From contig SVCA01000002.1 of NCBI GenBank assembly GCA_015058625.1, positions 186,001 to 250,000 on the forward strand: 64,000 bases of DNA, given 5' to 3'. Below the pieces are notes generated by a model. The model saw only the letters and a list, made by a program, of their open reading frames with translations, did no database searches and was not told the origin of the DNA. A program made the translations under genes and the position numbers. Positions 34,859-44,546 of this stretch are shown piece by piece. This DNA is from Pseudoselenomonas ruminantium. Its GTDB lineage: Bacteria > Bacillota > Negativicutes > Selenomonadales > Selenomonadaceae. Numbering within the stretch: the first letter of the stretch is position 1; each line of letters starts with the position of its first letter.

Positions 34859-35827
34859 ATGCACAAATTGGTATTATCCTGTCTCCTGACGGCAGTCCTG
34901 ACTATGGCTGTGGTCGTTACGGCATTTGTCGTGGGGACGGGATATTTTGTTGGCAATTATGCGGTACACTTCGGCCTCGAACGGGGCACCGTGGAAAATC
35001 CCCAGGAACCGCCCCGCGCTTTTGCTCTTTTGATGCCTCCGGAAGCACGGCATTATGATAAACCGGATTTTACAAATGAGGAGTGGACGCTGACTTCCCG
35101 CGATAAGCTGATATTAAAGGCTACGCATTTTTATCCGGATGAGGATAGTGGGGCCGATAAATGGGTTATCGTGGTTCATGGGTACGGTGGCACGCAGGAA
35201 AATTCCTATTATATTGCCACGCATTATCTGAAGATGGGGTATCATGTGCTGACGCCGGATTTGCGGGCGGCAGGCAAGAGCGAGGGTCGTTATCTGACCA
35301 TGGGCTATCGCGAGAGTGTGGATATTGTGGATTGGGCCAAGCGGATTGCCCTTTACTATCCACAGGCCAAGATTATTCTGCATGGGGTGTCCATGGGCGC
35401 GGCCACGGTGATGATGGCTTGTGATGAGGAAGATTTGCCGAAGAATGTAGCAGCTTGCGTGGAAGAAAGCGGCTACACCAGCGCTTTTGATTTGCTCGTG
35501 CATCAGATACATGAGTCGTTGGGGCTGCCGGCTTTCCCCGCCATGAATCTTTTGGATTGGCGGTGTCAGCAGGTGGCAGGCTTCAGCCTCAATCAGGCGG
35601 TGCCGGAAGTTGCGGTGATGCATTCCAAGGTGCCCATTCTCTTTATTCATGGCACGCGGGATGCTTTGGTGCCGCCCTCCATGGCCGAGCAGCTTTACCG
35701 GGTGGCTAAGGCGCCGGATAAGAGTCTGCTGTTAATCCATGATGCGGTGCATGGCGTGGCTTGTCAGAAGGACGAGAAACTATATTTCAAGACGGTGCAG
35801 GAGTTTACGGCACCCTATATGCAGTAA
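34859..35827 (+). CDS. Membrane-anchored alpha/beta hydrolase
   Basis: The 322-residue protein has one N-terminal membrane helix (LTAVLTMAVVVTAFVVGTGYFVG) followed by an alpha/beta-hydrolase fold. It shows the oxyanion segment VVHGYGGTQENS, the nucleophile elbow HGVSMGAAT (Ser), the acid in FIHGTRDALVP and the late His in HDAVHGVA. It belongs to the group of YqkD/BAAT-like periplasmic or membrane-bound hydrolases; the substrate is unknown. It lies 14 bases upstream of dtd and may share its transcript. Confidence 0.85.
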   Translation: MHKLVLSCLLTAVLTMAVVVTAFVVGTGYFVGNYAVHFGLERGTVENPQEPPRAFALLMPPEARHYDKPDFTNEEWTLTSRDKLILKATHFYPDEDSGADKWVIVVHGYGGTQENSYYIATHYLKMGYHVLTPDLRAAGKSEGRYLTMGYRESVDIVDWAKRIALYYPQAKIILHGVSMGAATVMMACDEEDLPKNVAACVEESGYTSAFDLLVHQIHESLGLPAFPAMNLLDWRCQQVAGFSLNQAVPEVAVMHSKVPILFIHGTRDALVPPSMAEQLYRVAKAPDKSLLLIHDAVHGVACQKDEKLYFKTVQEFTAPYMQ

Positions 35828-35840
35828 GAGGAGTGAAAAC

Positions 35841-36284
35841 GTGCGGGCAGTAGTGACAAGGGTAAAATCCGCCAGTGTAGAGATTGAAGGAAAAGTAAAC
35901 GGCGCGATTGAGCAGGGCTTTTTGGTGCTTTTGGGCGTTGGGCCGGAGGATAATGCCGAATCGGCACAGAAACTGGCCGAGAAAATTTATAATGTTCGGG
36001 TGTTCTCCGATGATGCCGGGAAGATGAACTTAAATCTCGAACAGGTGGGCGGCTCCATGCTGGTGATTTCCCAGTTCACGCTCTATGCGGATCTCAAAAA
36101 ACGCCGCCCCGGGTTCAGCCATGCGGCGCCGCCGGCTATGGCCAATGAACTCTATGAAGTCTTTATGCAGGACTTGCGGGATTTAGGCGTGACGGTGGAG
36201 CATGGTGAATTCGGTGCAGATATGCAGGTGGAATCGGTGAACGATGGCCCTGTGACCTTATGTTTCGATACGGAGGCTTTGTGA
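35841..36284 (+). CDS. dtd: D-aminoacyl-tRNA deacylase
   Basis: The 147-residue proofreading enzyme hydrolyses D-Tyr-tRNA and other D-aminoacyl-tRNAs. It has the N-terminal MRAVVTRVKSASVEI, the conserved SQFTLYADLKKRRPGFSHAAPP (SQFTL motif) and the NDGPVT (Gly-cisPro) motif. GTG 35841 with GAGGAG upstream matches the family start exactly; the frame remains open upstream but overlaps the hydrolase gene. The stop overlaps the next gene (TGATG). Confidence 0.95.
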   Translation: MRAVVTRVKSASVEIEGKVNGAIEQGFLVLLGVGPEDNAESAQKLAEKIYNVRVFSDDAGKMNLNLEQVGGSMLVISQFTLYADLKKRRPGFSHAAPPAMANELYEVFMQDLRDLGVTVEHGEFGADMQVESVNDGPVTLCFDTEAL

Positions 36285-37525
36285 TGCAGGCAGAACTGTT
36301 GCAAAAATATGCAGAATTAGTGATAAATGTCGGGGTAAATATCCAGAAAGACCAGATTCTGGTCATCAATTCCCCGATTGAATGTGCGGACTTTGCCCGC
36401 AAGATTTCCGAGGCGGCCTTTAAGGCGGGTGCCCATGATGTGGTTATGAGCTGGGGGGATGAACTCTCGGCCCATATCCGCTACGAACGTGGCAAGAAGG
36501 AGCTCTTTACGGAATTTCCGGAATGGCGGGTGAAGTTCTATCAGGGTTATGCCGAGCAGGGCGCGGCGTTTGTGTCCATTGCGGCCCGTGACCCGCAGAT
36601 TTTCAGCGATATTGAGCCGGAAAAACTGAAGCTTGCCAATCAGGCAGCAGGTGCGGCGCTTCTCGAGTACCGTGAACGCCTGATGAGCAACAAGAACACC
36701 TGGTGTGTGGTGTCCGTGCCGACCAAGGGCTGGGCTGCGAAGGTATTTCCCGAGGATACGGCTGAAAAAGCGGTGGAAAAACTCTGGCAGGCCATCTTCA
36801 AGACGGTACGCATTGGCGAAGGAATCGACACGGTTGCCGAGTGGCGCAAGCATATTGACTTCCTGCAGCAGGCGGCCAAGTTCCTCAATGAGCAGAAGTT
36901 TGTCAAGCTTCATTATAAAAATGCCAGCGGCACCGATTTGGAAATCGAACTGCCGGAAGGTCATATCTGGGCCGGTGGTGCGGAAAAGTCGGAGCTGGGT
37001 ATAGAGTTTGCCGCCAATATGCCGACGGAGGAAGTCTACAGCATGCCCAAGCGGGATGGTGTAAACGGCACAGTCGCAGCCTCCAAGCCGTTAAACTACA
37101 ACGGCAATCTGATTGAAAACTTCAAGCTGGTTTTCAAGGACGGCAAAGTGGTCGATTATACGGCGGAAAAAGGCGCAGAAATCCTCAAAGGTCTGCTAGA
37201 AACGGACGAAGGGGCAAGCTACTTAGGTGAAGTGGCGTTAGTGCCGTTTGATTCGCCGATTTCCCAGAGCGGCATCTTGTTTTATAATACCCTGTTTGAT
37301 GAAAATGCCTCCTGCCATCTGGCTTTAGGCAAGGCATATCCGACCTGTATTGCAGGCGGCGAGAAGATGGACAGCGTAACCCTTCTGCAGCATGGCGTCA
37401 ATGATTCATTGGTGCATGAGGACTTCATGATTGGCACCCGGGATTTGGAAATCATCGGCACGACTGCTGATGGCCGGGAGATTAAGATTTTTGAACAGGG
37501 CAATTTCGGGAGGAACTTATGGTAA
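36284..37525 (+). CDS. M29 family aminopeptidase (AmpS/PepS-like)
   Basis: The 413-residue cytoplasmic metallo-aminopeptidase of the thermophilic aminopeptidase family M29 carries the conserved AGGAEKSELGIEFAANMPTEEV, GEVALVPFDSPISQSGILFYNTLFDENASCHLALGKAYP and GTRDLEI segments that supply metal ligands. ATG 36284 is used (CGGAGG upstream), which overlaps the dtd stop and implies coupling. It releases N-terminal residues from peptides. Confidence 0.9.
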   Translation: MQAELLQKYAELVINVGVNIQKDQILVINSPIECADFARKISEAAFKAGAHDVVMSWGDELSAHIRYERGKKELFTEFPEWRVKFYQGYAEQGAAFVSIAARDPQIFSDIEPEKLKLANQAAGAALLEYRERLMSNKNTWCVVSVPTKGWAAKVFPEDTAEKAVEKLWQAIFKTVRIGEGIDTVAEWRKHIDFLQQAAKFLNEQKFVKLHYKNASGTDLEIELPEGHIWAGGAEKSELGIEFAANMPTEEVYSMPKRDGVNGTVAASKPLNYNGNLIENFKLVFKDGKVVDYTAEKGAEILKGLLETDEGASYLGEVALVPFDSPISQSGILFYNTLFDENASCHLALGKAYPTCIAGGEKMDSVTLLQHGVNDSLVHEDFMIGTRDLEIIGTTADGREIKIFEQGNFGRNLW

Positions 37526-38154
37526 AGAATATGCGCCGCGCGCTTTCTTTTAGCCTGCTGCTTTGCTTGTGGAGCACAGTATGCTTGGCGGCGGGTAAAG
37601 TCGTGGACGAGGATTTTTCCTGCAAGGGCGTAATGCTCGGTGACAGCGAAAGTGTTCTGCAGGCGAAGTGGGGCGAAGCGCTCTACGATAAAACCGTTAT
37701 CAAGCAGGGCGTCAAGGTTAAGACTTATGTTTATAAAGACCGCAGCGAGGCCAGCGTTGCGGTGCGCACGGGGAAAGTCGTGGACTTTACCGTGGATATG
37801 GAAACCTATGTTGCCCGCCGCAATGTACGGCAGGGCGCCACGAAGTTCTGGCTGGAAAAAATCTATGGCAAGACTCCGCGGAAGTTTGTGGATGGGGATT
37901 ATTATTTGATTTATAGCCGGGAAAAACATCCTCATCAGCATCTGCTGTTAAAGGTGGATTCTGAGGACGGCCATCTGCTGGATTTGCATATCACCAATCT
38001 GCCGTTGGATGAGGCCGAGCAGACGGCTATGGCCGAAGAAGGGGACCCGATGATGGTGTCGGGGGATATTGATGATGATAATGTCCATATGGAAATTGAC
38101 CTTTCCAATTTGCCGCAGGATAAAGAAGTGCGTGTGGGAGGCTTAGGCAGATGA
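37519..38154 (+). CDS. Secreted protein of unknown function
   Basis: The 211-residue protein has a signal peptide (LSFSLLLCLWSTVCLA). The mature part starts with a ~50-residue block (DEDFSCKGVMLGDSESVLQAKWGEALYD) resembling small periplasmic proteins that sense or bind via a 'G..L..G.....v...wG' pattern. The C-terminal ~30 residues are acidic (MMVSGDIDDDNVHMEIDL). GGGAGG precedes the ATG, which overlaps the aminopeptidase 3' end. No domain is recognised with confidence. The yitT-like gene overlaps its stop. Confidence 0.7.
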   Translation: MVKNMRRALSFSLLLCLWSTVCLAAGKVVDEDFSCKGVMLGDSESVLQAKWGEALYDKTVIKQGVKVKTYVYKDRSEASVAVRTGKVVDFTVDMETYVARRNVRQGATKFWLEKIYGKTPRKFVDGDYYLIYSREKHPHQHLLLKVDSEDGHLLDLHITNLPLDEAEQTAMAEEGDPMMVSGDIDDDNVHMEIDLSNLPQDKEVRVGGLGR

Positions 38155-39050
38155 TTCAGCTCAGGCTGTTGGAGCACCGCTTATTGCGTTATGTGGGCAT
38201 TACGGTGGGCTGTCTGATTGCCAGCTGCTCCATCAATCTCTTTCTGGTGCCTTCCCACCTGCTGACGGGCGGTGCTACGGGCATTGCCATGATTGTCTAT
38301 TATCTCACGCATCTGCCCATTGGTGTGCAGACTTTTGCCTATAACATCCCGCTATTGATGGCGGCCTGGCGGCTGCTCGGCAAAGGCTATACCTGTGATG
38401 TGATTATCGGTACGGCGATTTTTTCCTTCTGTCTGGATTTTACCAAGCCGCTTAATGCTTATGCGCCGGTTAACGATATGATGCTGGCGGCGATTTTTGG
38501 CGGCGTGTTCAACGGTATCGGCTATGGTATTGTCTTTCGCATGAACGGCAGTACCGGCGGCTTTGATATTGTGGGCGCCATTGCCAAGAAGTTTTATTCC
38601 TTTAATATGGGCGGCGTGATTTTCGGCTTTAACTGTCTCGTGATGCTGGCGGCGGCGTTTATGTTCGGTGTGGCACCGGCTATGTTTACGCTTATTTGCA
38701 TGTTCATGAATGCCATGGTGACGGATAAGGTAATCGCGGGCTTTAACAGCCGCAAGGCGCTTTTAATCGTGTCCAATCAGGCAGAATCCATTGCTGAGGG
38801 CATTATGGAAGTGGGCCGCGGCGTAACCTTCCTGCATGGGCAGGGGGCGTTTACCCGCCGGGAACGCAATGTCGTGTTCGTGGTGGTGACGTTAACGCAG
38901 GTGGCCAAGATGAAGATGATTATAAACGCCATTGACCCGGATGCCTTTGTGATTATCATGTCGGCCAGCGAAGTTATGGGACATGGCTTTTCCATGCCGG
39001 GCGTGAAAGCGGGGGCCGTGATTCATCGCCATGATGGGCACGCGCATTAA
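38151..39050 (+). CDS. YitT family membrane protein (DUF161/DUF2179)
   Basis: The 299-residue protein has about five or six N-terminal membrane helices (GITVGCLIASCSINLFLVPSHLLTGG; FNGIGYGIVFRMNGSTGGFD) and a C-terminal soluble DUF2179 domain (LLIVSNQAESIAEGIMEVGRGVTFLHGQGAFTRRE). This is the standard YitT layout. The molecular function is not established; some members are linked to metabolite transport. The start overlaps the previous stop by 4 bases. Confidence 0.9.
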   Translation: MIQLRLLEHRLLRYVGITVGCLIASCSINLFLVPSHLLTGGATGIAMIVYYLTHLPIGVQTFAYNIPLLMAAWRLLGKGYTCDVIIGTAIFSFCLDFTKPLNAYAPVNDMMLAAIFGGVFNGIGYGIVFRMNGSTGGFDIVGAIAKKFYSFNMGGVIFGFNCLVMLAAAFMFGVAPAMFTLICMFMNAMVTDKVIAGFNSRKALLIVSNQAESIAEGIMEVGRGVTFLHGQGAFTRRERNVVFVVVTLTQVAKMKMIINAIDPDAFVIIMSASEVMGHGFSMPGVKAGAVIHRHDGHAH

Positions 39051-39084
39051 TTTATGGTTGCATTAGAGAGGGGAATTTTGTACA

Positions 39085-39651
39085 ATGAAAAAGATATTGA
39101 TTATGATGCTGGTGCTTATGACGGCGCTTTCGGCTGGATGTATCGCCGGCGGCAAGGATAATGGAGGCAAAAAAGTGGCTAATCGCATTGCAGTTTTTGA
39201 AACCAACAAAGGTACCTTTGAAATTGAACTCTTCGAGGATAAGACCCCGATTACAACGAAGAACTTTATCGACCTGACGGAAAAAGGCTTCTACAATGGC
39301 GTGATTTTCCATCGTGTTATTGACGGCTTTATGATTCAGGGCGGCGACCCGCAGGGCACGGGCATGGGCGGCCCGGGTTACACCATCGAGGATGAATTCC
39401 TGGATGACCTGCGCTTTGATGGCGAAGGTATTCTCGCTATGGCCAACACGGGTATGCCTCATACTGGCGGCAGCCAGTTCTTTATCACGCTCGATAAGAC
39501 CCCGTGGCTCAACGGCAAGCACACCATCTTTGGTAAAGTGGTAAAGGGTATGGATGTTGTCCGCACCATCGGCCACAGCGAGACGGATTTTGCTGACCGT
39601 CCGCTGGAAAAAGTCGTGATGGAAAAAGTTACCATTAAAGATGCCAAATAA
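39085..39651 (+). CDS. Lipoprotein peptidyl-prolyl cis-trans isomerase (cyclophilin)
   Basis: The 188-residue protein has a lipoprotein signal ([13 protein letters not shown], lipobox LSAGC with Cys19) followed by a complete cyclophilin domain: [33 protein letters not shown], and [21 protein letters not shown]. It would assist folding outside the cytoplasmic membrane. GAGAGGGG lies upstream of the ATG. The gene overlaps the GIY-YIG gene by 11 bases. Confidence 0.92.
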   Translation: MKKILIMMLVLMTALSAGCIAGGKDNGGKKVANRIAVFETNKGTFEIELFEDKTPITTKNFIDLTEKGFYNGVIFHRVIDGFMIQGGDPQGTGMGGPGYTIEDEFLDDLRFDGEGILAMANTGMPHTGGSQFFITLDKTPWLNGKHTIFGKVVKGMDVVRTIGHSETDFADRPLEKVVMEKVTIKDAK

Positions 39652-39907
39652 GGACGAGAACTACACCTATATTTTAGAGTGCAGTGACGGCAGTTTTTAT
39701 ACAGGCTGGACAAATGACCTCGAAAAGCGGGTCAGGACGCACAATGCAGGCCGGGGCGGGAAATACACCCGCGCCCGCCTGCCTGTGCGTCTTGTCTATT
39801 TTGAAGCCTTTGCCGATAAGCGGGAGGCCCAGAGCCGTGAGTGGCATATCAAACAGCTGACTCATGAGCAGAAGCGGAAGTTAATAGAGAGTAGCGAGAG
39901 GAAGTAA
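39641..39907 (+). CDS. GIY-YIG domain protein (UPF0213/YhbQ family)
   Basis: The 88-residue single-domain protein has the GIY-YIG fold: [39 protein letters not shown]. The catalytic Tyr/Arg arrangement is kept, and a C-terminal helix follows ([22 protein letters not shown]). Small members of this family have weak or unproven nuclease activity. It is translationally coupled to the cyclophilin gene and upstream of uppP. Confidence 0.88.
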   Translation: MPNKDENYTYILECSDGSFYTGWTNDLEKRVRTHNAGRGGKYTRARLPVRLVYFEAFADKREAQSREWHIKQLTHEQKRKLIESSERK

Positions 39908-39911
39908 TACG

Positions 39912-40763
39912 GTGGATTTAAGTATAGTGGAACTGCTGAAGGTAGTAGTTCTCGGTATTGTAGAAGGTCTGACGGAATGGCTGCCGGTATCGAGTACCGG
40001 TCATATGATTCTGGTGGACGAATTTATCAAGCTGGATGTCAGCAAGGACTTTATGGATATGTTCCTGGTGGTAATTCAGCTTGGTGCAATTCTGGCCGTT
40101 GTGGCGTTGAATTTTGAAAAGCTCAATCCCTGGTCGGATTGGAAGACGAAGAAGGAAAAGCGGGATACGGTGAGCCTGTGGATGAAGGTTATTGTGGCCT
40201 GCATTCCCGCAGCTGTGATTGGCCTGATGTTCAACAAATACATGGAAGAACATTTCATGACGGCGCCGGTGGTGGCCACGACGCTTATCTTCTATGGCCT
40301 GCTCTTTATCTGGATTGAGAATTACAACAAGCATCGCCGTCCGCGGATTAACGACTTGGCGAATTTGGATTACCGTACGGCGTTCATTATCGGCCTGTTC
40401 CAGGTGCTCTCGCTGGTGCCGGGTACCAGCCGTTCCGGTGCGACCATTATCGGCGGTATCCTCTTTGGCGCTAGCCGTATCGTGGCTGCGGAATTCACGT
40501 TCTTTTTGGCTATCCCGGTCATGTTCGGCGCGAGCCTTTTGAAGATGGTCAAGTTCGGCCTGCATTACACGGGGGCGGAAATCGTCATCATGGTGGTGGG
40601 CATGGTTACGGCCTTTATCGTTTCCATCCTGTCCATCAAGTTCCTCTTGAGCTATATCAAGACCAATGACTTCAAGGCCTTTGGCTGGTATCGTATTGTA
40701 TTGGGCATTATCGTTATCGCCTATCTGTTCTTAGTAGGCGACCCGACAGCGGATAATATGTAA
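39912..40763 (+). CDS. uppP: Undecaprenyl-diphosphatase UppP (BacA)
   Basis: The 283-residue integral membrane enzyme recycles the lipid carrier for peptidoglycan and other polymers. It carries both family motifs: [21 protein letters not shown] near the N terminus and [12 protein letters not shown] in the second half. It starts at GTG 39912 with GAGAGGAAG upstream, 4 bases after the GIY-YIG stop. A strong terminator follows. Loss or gain of this gene alters bacitracin tolerance in other species (family knowledge). Confidence 0.96.
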   Translation: MDLSIVELLKVVVLGIVEGLTEWLPVSSTGHMILVDEFIKLDVSKDFMDMFLVVIQLGAILAVVALNFEKLNPWSDWKTKKEKRDTVSLWMKVIVACIPAAVIGLMFNKYMEEHFMTAPVVATTLIFYGLLFIWIENYNKHRRPRINDLANLDYRTAFIIGLFQVLSLVPGTSRSGATIIGGILFGASRIVAAEFTFFLAIPVMFGASLLKMVKFGLHYTGAEIVIMVVGMVTAFIVSILSIKFLLSYIKTNDFKAFGWYRIVLGIIVIAYLFLVGDPTADNM

Positions 40764-40798
40764 GTAAAAGGGGCTGTGAAATATCCCTTTATAAACAG

Positions 40799-40834
40799 AA
40801 AGTGCGTTGACATACAATTATCAACGCACTTTTT
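40799..40834 (+). terminator. Terminator of uppP transcript
   Basis: A perfect 12-bp stem AAAGTGCGTTGA / TCAACGCACTTT with loop CATACAATTA is followed by TTTTT. The 602-bp repeat copy B begins four bases later. Confidence 0.92.
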
Positions 40835-40837
40835 GCA

Positions 40838-41443
40838 AATTGCAGTTTGTTGGGGAGTTCGTGGTAAAGGTATCTTGTTCATACGTAGTTTGGGGCCGGA
40901 CGGGGGAGTAATTTTTCTGTTTTCCGCTAAACGACCCCTTCGTTAAGTAGAGCTGTCCAGTTACTCGCGCCGGGCAGGCCAACGGCGCTGCTTTCAGCGT
41001 ATTTGCTTAGCTGATTTCCGCAGGGGCCGGCCTTCACTGCGTTCAGGCAGTCGCTCCCTACAGAAAAATCACTCCCTCGTTCGCCCCAAGATACGGCCTA
41101 TGCTATTGCCACGAACTCGTTGCTCCTGTTACAAAAACATCGATGTACTTGTTGCTTGTCACCGCGAAAATATCGTTTTATACGAACATCGCTTAGGGCG
41201 GAGGTGGTGATGCTTTTCGCCGTGGAACGACTGTCCGAACGCAGTTAGGACTGGCCCACAAACGGCATAGACTAAACATTGGGCTGAATATACGCGCCGC
41301 CGGTCTTGCCCGGCGCAGGTAACTAAAAAGCGCATACATTTACTTGTGGGTCATTTAGTGCAACGGCGAAAAGTATTACCATCTCCGCCCCACTGAGCTG
41401 TAACAACTAAAAGAAATCTCGCAATGACATCGATAAACTGTAA
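40838..41443 (-). repeat. ~606-bp non-coding repeat, copy B (inverted relative to copy A)
   Basis: Read on the minus strand, this region aligns with copy A (6782-7383) across its whole length by eye. Shared stretches include GGTAATACTTTTCGCCGTTG, CGCCGGGCAAGACCGGCGGC, GTAGGGAGCGACTGCCTGAA and AACTGGACAGCTC. The two hairpin units and the linker are conserved in order. The linker palindrome of copy A is decayed here. There is no reading frame shared between copies. It sits between the uppP terminator and pth. Confidence 0.85.
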
Positions 41444-41479
41444 GTTCACAGCACCTTATTAAACAGAAAGGAAATGGAT

Positions 41480-42112
41480 ATGAAAATAATTGCAGGCCTG
41501 GGCAATCCCGGCAGTGAATATGCCGCGACCAAGCATAATGTCGGCTTTATGCTGGTGGATGCGTTGGCAGATAAATTGGGCATTGACAACTGGCAGGATA
41601 AGTTCGATGCCAAAGTCGCGCAGGGCTTTTTGGGCACGGAAAAAATTCTGCTCGTCAAACCCCTGACCTATATGAACGAAAGCGGACGGGCAATCGGGCC
41701 GCTGATGAATTTTTACAAGCTGGAGCCGGAGGATTTAATTGTTGTCCATGACGATATGGATATTCCGGCGGGCACCGTACGCATCCGCAAAAAGGGCAGT
41801 GCGGGCGGCCATAACGGCATTAAATCCGTACTGGCACATTTAGGGGATGAACACTTTGCCCGCGTGCGGATTGGCATTGGCCGTCCCCTGCCGGGCTGGA
41901 CGGTGGTCAATCATGTGCTGGCCCCGTTTACGGACGAGGATAAGCCGAAAATCAGGGAAGCAATTGACTACCTGCTGCCGGCTGTCGAGTGCATTGTAAA
42001 AGATGATGTGGATATGGCGATGAATAAGTATAATCCCAAGAAGCAGAAGAAAAAGAAGGCTGCTCAAGCAGCAGAAACGCAGGAAGGAGGCGCGGAAAAT
42101 GCCGCAGAATGA
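41480..42112 (+). CDS. pth: Peptidyl-tRNA hydrolase
   Basis: The 210-residue enzyme releases tRNA from dropped-off peptidyl-tRNA. Motifs: IAGLGNPGSEYAATKHNVGF (catalytic His), KPLTYMNESG, VVHDDMDIPAG and GSAGGHNGIKS. ATG 41480 with AAAGGA 7-8 bases upstream is preferred over ATG 41474, which is too close to it. The C terminus has a Lys/Ala-rich extension (KKQKKKKAAQAAETQEGGAENAAE-type tail) beyond the usual end. It overlaps the radical SAM gene by 14 bases. Confidence 0.96.
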   Translation: MKIIAGLGNPGSEYAATKHNVGFMLVDALADKLGIDNWQDKFDAKVAQGFLGTEKILLVKPLTYMNESGRAIGPLMNFYKLEPEDLIVVHDDMDIPAGTVRIRKKGSAGGHNGIKSVLAHLGDEHFARVRIGIGRPLPGWTVVNHVLAPFTDEDKPKIREAIDYLLPAVECIVKDDVDMAMNKYNPKKQKKKKAAQAAETQEGGAENAAE

Positions 42113-43346
42113 GTTGATTACGGCTGTCTATGCCGATGAGGATGGCAATATCTTAGATGCTCCGGGCATACAGGGCATGGGCCGTACAGGACGGGAAAAT
42201 ATCCTGCTTAAACCGGAGGATTTGATTCCCCTGCCGGAAAGTGCGGATTTAATGCTCTTGCCCGACCATCTGGCGGTGGGCATGGCCAGCGACGGCGAGG
42301 TTATGCCCATCAGCGGGCTGGCTGTGGCCGCGATTCTGCCGGCCGGTTATACCCGCCTTTATATGCCGGCCTATGAGCGCGCTGAAGAAGCGGAGCGCCT
42401 GCCGCTTTATGGTTATACGGCAGTGGTTGTCTACAAGGATGAGCTTTACTGCGCCGCTGTTTATACGGACGAAAACGAGAAATGGGACCCGGTGCATTAC
42501 AATACGAAGGACCTCAAAAACCTCGTCAAGCGCACAAAGAAAGATTTGCCGGGTAACCGCATTGTGGAGCAGGTTGCAGGCTGTTCCTTAAAATGGCATT
42601 GCTGTACGGCGCAGAATCTTTTCTATCGCCGCTGGGAATGCGGGATTCCGACTTCGCCTGTCTGCAATGCCAACTGTTTTGGCTGTATCTCTTTGCAGCC
42701 CGCAGAGTGCTGTCCGTCGCCGCAGCAGCGCATTAACTTCCGTCCGACGCCGGAGGAAATTGCCGAAGTCGGTGTGTACCATCTGCAGGTGGCCCCCGAT
42801 GGCATCATCAGTTTCGGTCAGGGCTGTGAAGGCGAGCCAAGTCTGGCGGCAGACAATATTGCCGCAGGCATTAAGCTGATTCGCCAGCAGACCGACAAGG
42901 GACAGATTAACATGAATTCCAATGTTGGCTGGACGAAAGGCGTCAAGAAGATTGTCGATGCCGGTCTGGACTCTTTGCGCGTATCGATTATCAGCGCCCG
43001 CGAGGAGGGCTATGATGCTTATTACCGTGCCAGCTACCATCTGGAAAACGTCAAGGAATCCATCCGCTATGCACTCGACAAGGGCGTTTATGTGTCCTTG
43101 AACCTCTTGTATTTCCCCGGTTTCAATGACCGCGAGGAAGAACTGGCGGCTTGGCAGGAATTTTTCCGTGAACTGCCGGTGCAGATGATTCAGGTGCGCA
43201 ATCTCAATATCGATCCCGATGCGTTCCTCGACATCATGCCGGAACCGCAGGGCAAGGCTGTGGGCACGCGGAAGTTTATCGAAACCCTCCATGCAGAATT
43301 CCCGCAGCTCGTTATTGGCAGTTTCAGCCATTATGTAGAAGACTAA
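42099..43346 (+). CDS. Radical SAM enzyme of unknown substrate
   Basis: The 415-residue protein has a ~150-residue N-terminal extension and then the radical SAM 4Fe-4S motif CNANCFGC (CxxxCxxC). More Cys-rich pieces surround it (CSLKWHCC before, CISLQPAECC after), suggesting an additional Fe-S cluster. SAM-binding and barrel segments follow (ISFGQGCEGEPSL, LRVSIISAREEGYDAYYRA, VSLNLLYFPGFNDREEEL). It begins inside pth behind AGGAGGCG. The family appears in Negativicutes/Clostridia next to pth, but I know no assigned reaction. Confidence 0.8.
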   Translation: MPQNELITAVYADEDGNILDAPGIQGMGRTGRENILLKPEDLIPLPESADLMLLPDHLAVGMASDGEVMPISGLAVAAILPAGYTRLYMPAYERAEEAERLPLYGYTAVVVYKDELYCAAVYTDENEKWDPVHYNTKDLKNLVKRTKKDLPGNRIVEQVAGCSLKWHCCTAQNLFYRRWECGIPTSPVCNANCFGCISLQPAECCPSPQQRINFRPTPEEIAEVGVYHLQVAPDGIISFGQGCEGEPSLAADNIAAGIKLIRQQTDKGQINMNSNVGWTKGVKKIVDAGLDSLRVSIISAREEGYDAYYRASYHLENVKESIRYALDKGVYVSLNLLYFPGFNDREEELAAWQEFFRELPVQMIQVRNLNIDPDAFLDIMPEPQGKAVGTRKFIETLHAEFPQLVIGSFSHYVED

Positions 43347-43373
43347 ACAACTGGAGAAAAGAGGCGCAGTTTC

Positions 43374-44528
43374 GTGTTAGCAATTCAGAACGGCAAGTTT
43401 ATTGTCCCCAATGAAGCAGGCGATTTCGTCGTCCGTCAAGAGGGCGTCCTGCTCTGCGAGGGGGAGAACATCAAAGGCTTTGTGGCAGAAGGAGATCTTC
43501 CCAAGAACGCAGAGGTGATTGACGCCCAAGGAAATTATGTGGCGCCGGGATTCCTCAATGTCCATATTCATGGCTGTGCCGGAGCGGACACCATGGATGG
43601 TACGGAGGAGGCTTTGGCCCGCATGGCCAGATTGCAGGCGCAGACCGGCGTAACGGGCTTTTTGCCCACGACTATGACCTGCAGATGGCATGAAGTCGAG
43701 GACGCTCTGGCTACCGTCATGGAGGCCATGGAAAGCCAGCCCGTGGGCGCGCGGGTCCTTGGTGCTCATATGGAAGGGCCTTTTATCAGCCCAGCAAAGA
43801 AGGGGGCACAGGCGGAAGAAAATATCCGTCAGGCAGATTATAAGCTGGTGAAGCCTTGGGAAAAGGTGGTAAAAATCATTACGCTGGCTCCCGAAGAATT
43901 GCCGGATTACGATTTCGTGGATAAATGCCATGCTGCCGACATCACTGTGTCCATCGGCCACACGGCGGCAGATTACGATACGGCAGTCAACGCAGTTAAG
44001 GATCATGGGATTCATCACTTCACTCATGTGTACAACGCTATGACTGGCTTTAGTCACCGCGCACCCGGCGTGGTGGGCGCGGCTTTTGATACCGATGCCA
44101 ACTGCGAAATCATTGCCGATAATGTGCATAGTCATCCTGCGGCGCAGCGGCTCTTATACCATGCTAAGGGCGGGAAGAACATCGTGCTGATTACTGACAG
44201 CCTGCGTGCCTGCGGCTTGGGCGACGGCCCCTCGGAATTGGGCGGGCAGGAAGTCTTTGTTAAAGGCGAACTGGCGACCCTTAAAGACGGCACCATTGCC
44301 GGGAGCGTAGCCACAATGAACCGCTGCGTGAAGATTTTCTGGGAAAATACCGGAGCGGAGCTACCGCAGATTATCGAAATGGTGACGAAGACACCGGCGC
44401 AGGAGTTGGCGCTGTATGAGGAAGTTGGGTCGCTGGAAATTGGGAAGCGGGCGGATATTGTTATCTTTGATGAAGATGTGCAGATTCACAAGACCGTTAT
44501 CGGCGGCAAGGTTTATTACCACGGTTGA
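43374..44528 (+). CDS. nagA: N-acetylglucosamine-6-phosphate deacetylase
   Basis: The 384-residue amidohydrolase converts GlcNAc-6-P to GlcN-6-P in amino-sugar and cell-wall recycling. Motifs: FLNVHIHGCAGADTMDG (metal-site HxH), HMEGPFISPAKKGAQ (metal Glu), SIGHTAADY, HVYNAM and the catalytic Asp in ITDSLRACGLGDG. GTG 43374 is taken as start, matching family length. It is convergent with fic across a long hairpin element. nagB is not in the window. Confidence 0.95.
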   Translation: MLAIQNGKFIVPNEAGDFVVRQEGVLLCEGENIKGFVAEGDLPKNAEVIDAQGNYVAPGFLNVHIHGCAGADTMDGTEEALARMARLQAQTGVTGFLPTTMTCRWHEVEDALATVMEAMESQPVGARVLGAHMEGPFISPAKKGAQAEENIRQADYKLVKPWEKVVKIITLAPEELPDYDFVDKCHAADITVSIGHTAADYDTAVNAVKDHGIHHFTHVYNAMTGFSHRAPGVVGAAFDTDANCEIIADNVHSHPAAQRLLYHAKGGKNIVLITDSLRACGLGDGPSELGGQEVFVKGELATLKDGTIAGSVATMNRCVKIFWENTGAELPQIIEMVTKTPAQELALYEEVGSLEIGKRADIVIFDEDVQIHKTVIGGKVYYHG

Positions 44529-44546
44529 GTTCGTGGCAAAAGGCGC

